Assembly: GCF_900094625.1 (NCBI RefSeq)
Contig: NZ_FMAJ01000001.1
Span: forward strand, 62,001 to 126,000
Direction: 5' to 3'
Origin: Rhizobium aethiopicum
Lineage (GTDB): Bacteria; Pseudomonadota; Alphaproteobacteria; Rhizobiales; Rhizobiaceae
DNA length: 64,000 nt
Part shown: in pieces, positions 57,948 through 64,000 of the stretch
Numbering within the stretch: the first letter of the stretch is position 1
How the letters are laid out: each line of letters begins with the position of its first letter
Translations under genes and position numbers: made by a program
The notes under the pieces: generated by a model
The model's database searches: none
The model's input: the letters and a program-made list of their open reading frames with translations, nothing else
Told to the model about the DNA's origin: nothing

Positions 57948-58576
57948 TGGCTGTAAGGATCGTTCCGGCCCTGCCTGTTGCCGTCGTTATCCTGGCGGCA
58001 GGGAGATCAAGTCGAATGGGAAATGGAGAGGATCACAAACTCCTTGCGACTTTCGACGGAGTCCCTCTGATCCGAAAGTCCGTCCTCAACGCGTTGGCCT
58101 GCCAGTGTTCCCGCGTGTACGTCGTCACCGGCTACAGGCATGACGATGTGTTCCAGGCGATCAGTGATCTGCCAGTCGAGGTGGTGCTCAACGAGGATTA
58201 CGCATCCGGCATGGCGGCATCCCTGCGGCTCGGAGTAGCACGTGCGCAAAAGGATCGGCCTGAGGGCATCATGATAGCGCTGGCCGACATGCCTGCGATA
58301 ACGGATACGCATCTCGATATGCTGATCGACGCTTTCCGCAGGAATGGCGGCGCTCATATGGTGCGCGCCGTCGCGAATGGAACGCCGGGAAATCCGGTGA
58401 TCCTTCCCCATTTTTTGCAGGATGCCATTCAGGATCTCAACGGTGACGTCGGTGCGCGCCGCTTGATTGATGGCCATGAGATGCCTCGCGTCGACGTGGA
58501 AATTGGTGAGGCGGCTCTGATCGACGTTGACACTGTCGACGAGCTGCATGCCGCGGGAGGTGTACTCGCCGGGTGA
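57947..58576 (+). CDS. MobA/MocA-like nucleotidyltransferase
   Basis: The 209-residue protein has the nucleotidyltransferase signature VVILAAGRSSRMGNGEDHKL near residue 14 and the metal-binding ALADMPAITDTH near residue 108. This is the MocA layout: cytidylyltransferases that attach CMP to molybdopterin to give the dinucleotide cofactor of xanthine-oxidase-family enzymes. Its position as last gene of the paoABC-xdhC operon, overlapping xdhC by one base, supports that role. GTP specificity (MobA) cannot be excluded without a structure comparison. Confidence 0.92.
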   Translation: MAVRIVPALPVAVVILAAGRSSRMGNGEDHKLLATFDGVPLIRKSVLNALACQCSRVYVVTGYRHDDVFQAISDLPVEVVLNEDYASGMAASLRLGVARAQKDRPEGIMIALADMPAITDTHLDMLIDAFRRNGGAHMVRAVANGTPGNPVILPHFLQDAIQDLNGDVGARRLIDGHEMPRVDVEIGEAALIDVDTVDELHAAGGVLAG

Positions 58577-58782
58577 TGCAGACGGGTTGCTATCCCCGAT
58601 GATACTGTCGCTCCTTCGGGCAAGGTCAGCTGAACGATGTCAATAGCATGGCGTTGGCACTCCTCGTTGTTTTCAGCCAGGTATCGATAGGCACGATCCG
58701 GCATGCGGTAAGATGGCTTGGAACCAACTCCGTTCCCCATCGTTGCCGCCAGGTAACTGCCAGTGATGCAAAGGAGGAAATC

Positions 58783-59016
58783 ATGATTTCCGCAGACCAG
58801 ATCCGTGAACATATGGAAGTGCGGGCTGCCGACGGCACTCACGTTGGAACGGTAGACCAGCTCGACGGTGCGACCCGCATCAAGCTGACGAAGACCGACT
58901 CGGAGGACGGCAAGCATCACCTCATTCCGCTCGATTGGGTCGATCACGTCGATGCCCATGTTCACCTATCGAAGAATGCCCGGGATGTCCGCAGCCAGTG
59001 GGCCACCATCAATTGA
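58783..59016 (+). CDS. DUF2171 domain protein
   Basis: The 77-residue product (VRAADGTHVGTVDQLDGATR, then HLIPLDWVDHVDAHVHLSK) is a DUF2171 protein, a small PRC-barrel-like beta domain common in alphaproteobacteria and often found with other stress-type small proteins. Function unknown. AAGGAGG precedes ATG 58783 by 6 bases. It opens a run of three small genes on the plus strand, about 200 bases after the Mo-cofactor gene. Confidence 0.85.
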   Translation: MISADQIREHMEVRAADGTHVGTVDQLDGATRIKLTKTDSEDGKHHLIPLDWVDHVDAHVHLSKNARDVRSQWATIN

Positions 59017-59066
59017 GGAGCGATAGGCTGCGGCTCAGGCTGCAGCCTCCTTCCGAAAGGAGCCCC

Positions 59067-59276
59067 ATGAGGCGAGAATTTGAGCATGGCGATGCAGTCA
59101 GCTGGGACACCAGCCAGGGAAAGACCGAGGGCAGGGTGGTCAGGAAACAGACCAGCCAGACGAAGATCAAGGGTCATATAGTGAAGGCATCGGCGGAAAA
59201 CCCGCAATATATCGTCGAAAGCGATAAATCGGGAAAGCGCGCGGCTCACAAGCCCGAGGAACTCAGGAAGGTTTGA
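59067..59276 (+). CDS. DUF2945 (HVA1-type) protein
   Basis: The 69-residue basic protein (MRREFEHGDAVSWDTSQGKT, then GRVVRKQTSQTKIKGHIVKA, then QYIVESDKSGKRAAHKPEEL) matches DUF2945, called HVA1-like after fungal relatives: a small beta-barrel-like protein with no known function, frequent in soil and plant-associated bacteria. AAAGGAG precedes ATG 59067 by 5 bases. It follows the DUF2171 gene by 50 bases. Confidence 0.88.
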   Translation: MRREFEHGDAVSWDTSQGKTEGRVVRKQTSQTKIKGHIVKASAENPQYIVESDKSGKRAAHKPEELRKV

Positions 59277-59314
59277 CGTCGGCAATCGCTCGTTCGGACG
59301 AGAGGAGATCCAAT

Positions 59315-59500
59315 ATGCCAGCCAAATCCAAGGCTCAGCAGAAGGCGGCAGGCGCCGCACTTTCAGCCAAGCGCGGAGAGACGCCCAAGAAAGAACTCAG
59401 GGGCGCTTCGAAGCAGATGGAAGAATCCATGAGCGAAAAACAGCTCGAGGAATTCGCGTCGACCAAGACCAAGGGCAAGCCCCAGCACGTCTCGAAATAA
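59315..59500 (+). CDS. DUF3008 small protein
   Basis: The 61-residue, Lys/Glu/Ala-rich protein (MPAKSKAQQKAAGAALSAKR, then SKQMEESMSEKQLEEFASTK) matches DUF3008 proteins, short and predicted mostly helical or disordered. They often lie near DUF2945 genes and are stress-induced in some rhizobia; the function is unknown. AGAGGAG precedes ATG 59315 by 8 bases. It completes the three-gene run and is convergent with the MgtC-type gene. Confidence 0.88.
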   Translation: MPAKSKAQQKAAGAALSAKRGETPKKELRGASKQMEESMSEKQLEEFASTKTKGKPQHVSK

Positions 59501-59538
59501 TCGTGCAGAGGGACGATCCAAGGTGCCCTAACGAAACT

Positions 59539-60258
59539 CTAGCTCGCGGTCGATTGCATAGAAAACCCTGCGACATGATAGGTCTCGGAAAGGGCAAGGA
59601 AGATCCTACGGGCTGACGCGTCGCGGTCTTTGGCCATCCATCGCAGTTCGAAAGTCACGCCGGGCCGGCCCTCGCTGGTCTGCCCGACAGAAACGAACTG
59701 GGCCGTGCAACCCAATGGACCAAGCACTTCCGACAAATCAGGCAAACCGGTTTCGGAGTTGTGAATGACGAGTGTGGCCTTCTGTTCGGAGCGAAGCCAC
59801 AAATCCAGCTGCTTCATCGGGGACAAGACGATGAAGGCGACCAAGGTCGCCGCCATGCCGGTGAGGATCTGGCCGCCGCCGAAGCAGAGACCGACGACCG
59901 TCATGAACCACATGGTTGCCGCCGTGGTGACGCCGGTCATCATGTCGCCGCGTCTCAGGATCGCTCCGCCGCCGATAAAGCCCACGCCTGTGAGAATGCC
60001 GAGCGGAAAGCGCAGCACGTCCATCTGCGTGAAAAAACTAAAGGTTTTTCCGTAGGTCGATAGAAGGAGATTTGCCTGGATCATCGCTAGGCAGGCAGCA
60101 AGTGCTACAAGGATCGTGGTCCTGAAGCCCGCCGCGTGACCGCCGCGCTCGCGATCGAGGCCGATGAGGCCGCCCGCAATCACCGTCAGTATGATCCGCA
60201 AGGCGATCTCCCACCAGCTTGGCGTCAGCGGCATCGCTTCCGTCAGGAACGAGGGCAT
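59539..60258 (-). CDS. MgtC/SapB-family membrane protein
   Basis: The 239-residue inner-membrane protein has four to five N-terminal helices with the MgtC signature LIGLDRERGGHAAGFRTTIL and FPLGILTGVGFIGGGAILRRGD, followed by a ~90-residue cytoplasmic C-terminal domain (ATLVIHNSETGLPDLSEVLG) of ACT-like type. MgtC proteins act under low Mg2+ and acid stress and modulate ATP synthase or phosphate uptake in some species. The ATG at 60258 (MPSFLTEAMPL) has AGGAT upstream; ATG 60234 is possible. Confidence 0.9.
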   Translation of the reverse strand: MPSFLTEAMPLTPSWWEIALRIILTVIAGGLIGLDRERGGHAAGFRTTILVALAACLAMIQANLLLSTYGKTFSFFTQMDVLRFPLGILTGVGFIGGGAILRRGDMMTGVTTAATMWFMTVVGLCFGGGQILTGMAATLVAFIVLSPMKQLDLWLRSEQKATLVIHNSETGLPDLSEVLGPLGCTAQFVSVGQTSEGRPGVTFELRWMAKDRDASARRIFLALSETYHVAGFSMQSTAS

Positions 60259-60496
60259 GGTCTGATCCTGACTGTGTCGCCGCTCCTTCGCTGCCGGCCA
60301 GGCATTCGATCCTCCTGCGCTAGAATGCATCCGGATCAGATAACGCAATGTCGGCCAGGACGTTCCGGTAGCCCGGCCGCAGACGTCGGCAATACGGCAA
60401 GATTGGCGGTTTGCCGGTCGTGGGTGTATGTATGTTCCAGACTGGGGCGATCGCACCAACCATAAGAGCGCGTGGCATCTAAAACGGAGTTATTGA

Positions 60497-60979
60497 TTGG
60501 CCGTTGCCTTCACTAAGGAAGAGAGTTTCGAAACCGCTTCGGAAACGCTGTTGCCGGACCGGCCAATTTCGCCGCATCCGAACCTCGTCACGGAAGCCGG
60601 GTTGAAGGCTCTTGAACTGCAGTTTCAGGAGGCGCGCGCGGCCTATGACGCTGCAAGCACCGTCGAAGACGTCAATGAACGGCGGCGCCAAGCTGCCAGT
60701 CCTTTACGTGATCTCCGATACTTATCGGCCAGACTTCGCACGGCGCAGCTCACGCCTGACCCTGCGTCGGCCGATGTGGTTGCCTTTGGCGTCACGGTCA
60801 CCTTCAGCCGTGACGACGGACGCGTGCAGACTTATCGGATCGTCGGAGAGGACGAAGCAGACCCCAAGGCGGGATCGATTTCCTACGTCTCCCCCGTGGC
60901 GCGTCTTCTGATGGGCAAGGCTGTCGGCGATGTTGTGGAGGCAGGCGGCGGGGAGCTGGAGATTATCGCCATTTCCTAG
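60497..60979 (+). CDS. GreA/GreB-family transcription factor-like protein
   Basis: The 160-residue protein has an N-terminal helical region (about 30-75: TEAGLKALELQFQEARAAYD, then VNERRRQAASPLRDLRYLSA) that would form the Gre coiled coil inserted into the RNA polymerase secondary channel, and a C-terminal FKBP-like domain (VTFSRDDGRVQTYRIVGEDE, then ISYVSPVARLLMGKAVGDVV). Typical GreA is 158 residues, so the length is normal, but the N-terminus is divergent and the acidic coiled-coil tip is not obvious; it may be a specialised Gre homologue. The start is TTG 60497 with GGAG upstream. Confidence 0.82.
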   Translation: MAVAFTKEESFETASETLLPDRPISPHPNLVTEAGLKALELQFQEARAAYDAASTVEDVNERRRQAASPLRDLRYLSARLRTAQLTPDPASADVVAFGVTVTFSRDDGRVQTYRIVGEDEADPKAGSISYVSPVARLLMGKAVGDVVEAGGGELEIIAIS

Positions 60980-61040
60980 ACTCACGACGCATGTATAATT
61001 CTGTCGAGGCGCGACCTGGAGAAGCGGCGCGTGGCGGCAA

Positions 61041-61934
61041 TCAAAGACGGCGCTTCGCTACGGCGACGACTTCGCTCGTCAACTCCGCCAGGCGGTCGGC
61101 GGCGAGGCGGTTTATCTGCCAGTAGAGTGGGACGTCCAGCGGCGTGTCGGCAACAAGCTCGACCAGCCGTCCCGATGCGAGATGGTCGCGAGTGAGCTGG
61201 GTCGGGTTCATTCCCCATCCCATGCCCGAAAGAGTGGCCTCGACGAAGCTTTGCGGCGAAGGCAGCCAGTGTGTGGGGTAGTCCAGATCCTGGCCGAAGG
61301 TCTGCCTTACCCAGCTGCTTTGCAGCCGGTCCTTCTGGTTGAAGGTCAGGGCCGGAGCGCTGCGGATCGTCTCCGACGTCACGCCGTCCGGGAAGTGGCG
61401 GGCGACGAAATCGGGTGTCGCGGTGGCGTTGTAACGGAGAGTTCCAAGCGCGAAACGCCGGCATCCCCGGATCGGTTTCTCCAGGCTGGTGACGGCTGCA
61501 ATCACCCGTCCACGCTGCAGCCATTCGGCGGTGTGGTCCTGGTCGTCGACGGCGATATTCAAGAGATAGGAAGACGTCTTGGAGAAATTCGAAATGGCTT
61601 CTACGAACCAAGTGCCGAGGCTGTCGGCGTTGGTTGCGATCTGAAGCGTGACCCTTTGGCGTGGCTCGTCGGGATCGACGAGAGCCGGAAGCTGTCCAAA
61701 AAGCTCGGCCTCCAGCATGCCGACATTCTCGATGTGGCGACAGAGCCATTCTCCTTTTTCGGTCGCCGTACAGGGGGTGCCTCTGGCGATCAGGATGACG
61801 CCGAGGCGTTCTTCGAGCTGCTTCACCCGCTGCGAGACCGCCGAAGGTGTGACGTTCAATAGGGTCGCTGCCCTTTCGAAGCTGCCGGTCTGGACGACGG
61901 TTGCGACAGCGCGGAGGGCGGGATAATCGATCAT
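61041..61934 (-). CDS. LysR-family regulator, ArgP (IciA)-like
   Basis: The 297-residue regulator begins MIDYPALRAVATVVQTGSFE, with the helix-turn-helix ATLLNVTPSAVSQRVKQLEE (residues 23-42), and has the ArgP-type effector domain (RVTLQIATNADSLGTWFVEA, then PSPQSFVEATLSGMGWGMNP). ArgP proteins bind Lys/Arg and control argO/lysE export genes. The divergent gene at 62036 is such an exporter, 101 bases away, which supports the assignment. It is the family's usual length. Confidence 0.92.
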   Translation of the reverse strand: MIDYPALRAVATVVQTGSFERAATLLNVTPSAVSQRVKQLEERLGVILIARGTPCTATEKGEWLCRHIENVGMLEAELFGQLPALVDPDEPRQRVTLQIATNADSLGTWFVEAISNFSKTSSYLLNIAVDDQDHTAEWLQRGRVIAAVTSLEKPIRGCRRFALGTLRYNATATPDFVARHFPDGVTSETIRSAPALTFNQKDRLQSSWVRQTFGQDLDYPTHWLPSPQSFVEATLSGMGWGMNPTQLTRDHLASGRLVELVADTPLDVPLYWQINRLAADRLAELTSEVVAVAKRRL

Positions 61935-61952
61935 CGATTAATTTCACTTAAT

Positions 61953-61984
61953 TGAGGTAAGGCAGATTAACTAGCTTAACCTCA
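61953..61984. promoter_or_regulatory. Putative ArgP operator between argP-like and argO-like genes
   Basis: TGAGGTAAG (61953-61961) and CTTAACCTCA (61975-61984) form an imperfect inverted repeat with a 13-base spacer in the AT-rich 101-base divergent promoter. LysR-type regulators bind such interrupted dyads next to the controlled gene. Binding is inferred, not shown. Confidence 0.5.
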
Positions 61985-62035
61985 GCTTTGGCAGTACTGC
62001 AACTCCTATCGAAGCTGAGTGCGGTTGCCGAAACG

Positions 62036-62644
62036 ATGGACTTTTCGATTTATACCACGGGCCTGATGATGGGCCTCAGCCTGATCGTTGCGATCGGCGC
62101 GCAGAACGCCTTCGTCCTTCGCCAGGGCCTGCGCAACGAACATGTCTTCGCCGTCTGCCTCGCATGCGCCTTGTCCGATGCGGCGCTCATCGTGCTCGGC
62201 GTAACCAGCCTCCGGCAGATCGCCGGATTGCTGCCTTGGCTCGATCCGGTCATGCGTTACGGCGGCGCCGTGTTTCTGACCTGGTACGGAGCTAAAAGCC
62301 TCTATTCCGCCTTGCGCTCGTCCGCTGTGCTCACGGCGGCGGAAGCGGAAACGGCAAGCTTTTCCCGGACGCTTGCGACCTGCCTCGCGCTCACATGGCT
62401 CAATCCGCACGTCTATCTCGACACGGTTGTGCTGCTTGGCACGATCTCGACACGTTACCCGGGGCAGCAAGCTTCATTTGCAGCAGGCGCGGTGACGGGC
62501 TCGTTTCTGTTCTTCTTTTCCCTCGGATATGGCGCGACCCGGCTCCGGCCGATCTTCGCCAAGCCTTCGTCCTGGCGGATGCTTGAGACACTCGTCGCTG
62601 CGACGATGTGGATTATAGCCTTCAAGCTGATAGGCGGGATGTGA
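62036..62644 (+). CDS. LysE/ArgO-family amino-acid exporter
   Basis: The 202-residue membrane protein has the LysE/ArgO signature GLSLIVAIGAQNAFVLRQGL near residue 13 and about six helices, with FLTWYGAKSLYSAL and LALTWLNPHVYLDTVVLLG in the middle. Such carriers export lysine, arginine or toxic analogues when the cytoplasm has excess. The ArgP-like regulator is divergent. ATG 62036 (MDFSIYTTGL) is chosen for alignment with family N-termini although the ribosome site is weak; an ATG-less start 16 codons upstream is unlikely. Confidence 0.93.
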   Translation: MDFSIYTTGLMMGLSLIVAIGAQNAFVLRQGLRNEHVFAVCLACALSDAALIVLGVTSLRQIAGLLPWLDPVMRYGGAVFLTWYGAKSLYSALRSSAVLTAAEAETASFSRTLATCLALTWLNPHVYLDTVVLLGTISTRYPGQQASFAAGAVTGSFLFFFSLGYGATRLRPIFAKPSSWRMLETLVAATMWIIAFKLIGGM

Positions 62645-62672
62645 GCCGATCGCAGCTGCGAGTCCGATCGGC
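62645..62672. repeat. Inverted repeat after the argO-like gene
   Basis: GCCGATCG (62645-62652) pairs with CGATCGGC (62665-62672) across a 12-base loop directly after the stop codon. It lies between convergent ends (exporter and the small minus-strand gene at 62697) and may act as a transcription barrier; no T-run was seen. Confidence 0.5.
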
Positions 62673-62696
62673 CGGGCCGCGTGGCGAGTAGTGCCA

Positions 62697-62909
62697 TCAT
62701 GCATGCGATTCCACGATCCTCAGAACCCGCTTCGGTCGACCGGCGGCGCTGAGGGGCGGCAACTCCATTTCATGCTGGCAATCAGCAAGCAGGTGCGATG
62801 GAAATCGCATCAATTCTCGGAGTGCATGTTGGTGGTTCGCATCCCTGCGCCGGCGCGACTTGATTGCGGAAAAGGCCTGTAGGATATTCCAGGTGCTTGA
62901 TTGCGCCAT
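62697..62909 (-). CDS. Small basic protein, degenerate DUF1127-like
   Basis: A 70-residue frame on the minus strand with a very good ribosome site, AAAGGAGG, six bases before ATG 62909. The middle of the protein is basic (SAIKSRRRRDANHQHALREL) and followed by MRFPSHLLADCQHEMELPPL, which resembles the L-x-x-L-P-D-x-L-L-A-D-I-G core of DUF1127. Divergent pairing of a LysR gene with a DUF1127 gene is common in rhizobia, and the LysR gene at 63009 is divergent here. The strong ribosome site and this context support a real gene; the family match is approximate. Confidence 0.6.
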   Translation of the reverse strand: MAQSSTWNILQAFSAIKSRRRRDANHQHALRELMRFPSHLLADCQHEMELPPLSAAGRPKRVLRIVESHA

Positions 62910-63008
62910 GTCGAGCCTCCTTTGTTGCGTTAGTTTCCGATACGCAGACTATGGGGAGCGATTGACATTCAATCAAACAAAATGATATGGGGTTAAGGAT
63001 CAGAAAAA

Positions 63009-63923
63009 TTGAAAGATGCGACGATGAGCCTTCCCTTTCGCCGTCCCATTCCTTTGCTTGACAACGATGTGCTGCGTACCTTCGTCGCCATCGCCGAGAC
63101 AGGCAATTTTTCCACTGCCGCCGAAGCGGTGTTCCGCACGCCGTCAGCAGTGTCGATGCAAATCAAGAAGCTCGAGGAACAGCTCGGCGCGACGCTGTTT
63201 CTGCGCGACGCTCGCTCCGTGACGCTGACGCGCCACGGCGAGATGCTGCTCTCCTACGCCCGCAATATCCTGGCGCTCTCCAACGAGGCGGTGTCGCGCT
63301 TCATCATGCCGGAACTGACAGGTGTGGTCAGGCTCGGCGCGCCAGAGGATATCGGCGAGCGGCTGCTGCCGAGAATTCTGAAGAGCTTTGCAGAAAGTTA
63401 TCCCGGCATCATGGTCGACGTGACGATCGACATGAGCGTCGGGCTGAAGAAGCGCATGGAGGAGCAGCGGCTCGATCTGGCGCTGATCAATTGCGCGACG
63501 CGGCCGTTTCCGACCGGTGGCGAAGTGGTGTTTCGCGAGCGGCTGGTCTGGGCGGGCGCAAGGTGCGGTTCGGCGCATCGGCGCGATCCCCTGCCGATCT
63601 CGATCTGGGAGGATGGCTGCATCTGGCGGCAGGAGGCGCTTGCCCAGCTCGAACGCAACAAGCGGCCCTATCGCGTTGCGTATCTCAGCGGCCACACGAT
63701 GGCGCAACGCGCCGCCGTGCTCTCCGACCTCGCCATCGCGCCGCTGCCGCTCTCCTATGTCAGCGAGGACATGACCATCCTCGGTCTGCAGGAGGGGCTG
63801 CCGGAACTCGGCTCCTTCGATATCCGCCTGCTGACTGCCTCGCAGATGTCGGGACCGATCGAGACGGTGGCCGACAGCATCCGCAGTGCATTTGCCGAGA
63901 GAGCAAAGGCGGTCGCTGCCTGA
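63009..63923 (+). CDS. LysR-family transcriptional regulator
   Basis: The 304-residue protein has an N-terminal winged helix-turn-helix (NDVLRTFVAIAETGNFSTAA, then FRTPSAVSMQIKKLEEQLGA) and a LysR effector-binding domain from about residue 95. It is divergent from the DUF1127-like gene at 62909, with an AT-rich 99-base promoter region between them, and probably controls it. The effector is unknown. TTG 63009 has AAGGA nine bases upstream; ATG 63024, five codons later, has only a weak site, so the TTG is preferred but not certain. Confidence 0.9.
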   Translation: MKDATMSLPFRRPIPLLDNDVLRTFVAIAETGNFSTAAEAVFRTPSAVSMQIKKLEEQLGATLFLRDARSVTLTRHGEMLLSYARNILALSNEAVSRFIMPELTGVVRLGAPEDIGERLLPRILKSFAESYPGIMVDVTIDMSVGLKKRMEEQRLDLALINCATRPFPTGGEVVFRERLVWAGARCGSAHRRDPLPISIWEDGCIWRQEALAQLERNKRPYRVAYLSGHTMAQRAAVLSDLAIAPLPLSYVSEDMTILGLQEGLPELGSFDIRLLTASQMSGPIETVADSIRSAFAERAKAVAA

Positions 63924-64000
63924 GTATCGCTTCCAGCCGTGAACTTTTTCTTTCCTTGTGCGTTAGGGGCGCGGATGGCATGAGTGCCGTTCGGGGTTGA

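Noticed and set aside
58429..58965. A 178-codon frame on the minus strand between the mocA-like and DUF2171 genes
   Set aside because: It overlaps both known genes in antisense; the middle part (58600-58740) looks protein-like, but there is no ribosome site and no recognised relative.

Overview
The window looks like chromosomal DNA of a fast-growing Rhizobium (R. leguminosarum/R. etli type), an inference from GC-rich coding sequence and gene content: a glycine-rich tandem RTX/cadherin protein pair, DUF982, DUF4087, DUF1127-like, DUF3422 and DUF3008 proteins, a GlxA-type regulator, an aqpS-containing ars operon and a RIME-like palindromic repeat. No rRNA, tRNA, insertion sequence, prophage or CRISPR array was seen. 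Genes are mostly short transcription units on both strands, with several degraded genes between them.

Layout. 1-7.4 kb: the 5' part of a secreted DUF3828 protein and two tandem ~1,097-residue RTX/cadherin-like proteins whose 3' ends are almost identical. 7.7-11.3 kb: a GNAT acetyltransferase and a long UvrB. 11.5-19.1 kb: small DUF proteins and lipoproteins (one duplicated and frameshifted), a class III nucleotide cyclase, DUF899, an orphan NuoB, a lone receiver protein and a methyltransferase. 19.6-24.9 kb: an MFS carrier, a DUF1800-DUF1501 export pair, a membrane protein and an acyl-CoA thioesterase. 25.1-31.3 kb: a cache-type chemoreceptor, an extensin-like protein, a methyltransferase, a NUDIX hydrolase, a Rap1a-like protein and an esterase remnant. 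31.3-39.9 kb: a fused dihydroxyacetone kinase, an orphan plus-strand terminator that may mark a small RNA, a DHA2-type MFS pump, a receiver-HWE kinase, DUF924 and a large MscS-family channel.

39.9-44.8 kb is the most coherent module: arsR, a low-molecular-weight phosphatase-type reductase, aqpS, a glutaredoxin-type arsC, arsH and an MFS pump overlap by a few bases in one minus-strand operon, with a divergent DUF6428 gene across a palindromic operator-like site. Together they would sense arsenite, reduce arsenate, let arsenite out and oxidise or export trivalent arsenicals. 46.0-48.4 kb holds two related double-receiver proteins, the second with a GGDEF domain; the first receiver of the upstream protein has lost its phosphorylatable Asp. 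48.6-51.7 kb carries a GlxA-type regulator, a DUF1127-like small protein and DUF3422.

51.7-61 kb has accessory character: an aldo/keto reductase remnant, a haloacid dehalogenase, a periplasmic molybdenum aldehyde oxidoreductase operon (paoABC, xdhC, a mocA-like gene), three tiny stress-type proteins (DUF2171, DUF2945, DUF3008), an MgtC-type membrane protein and a GreA/GreB-like factor. The window closes with a divergent argP-like/argO-like pair and a LysR regulator divergent from another DUF1127-like small protein. The best candidates for undescribed biology are the repeated linker module of the RTX pair, the double-receiver pair, the DUF6428/ars arrangement, the candidate small RNA and the small stress-protein cassette.
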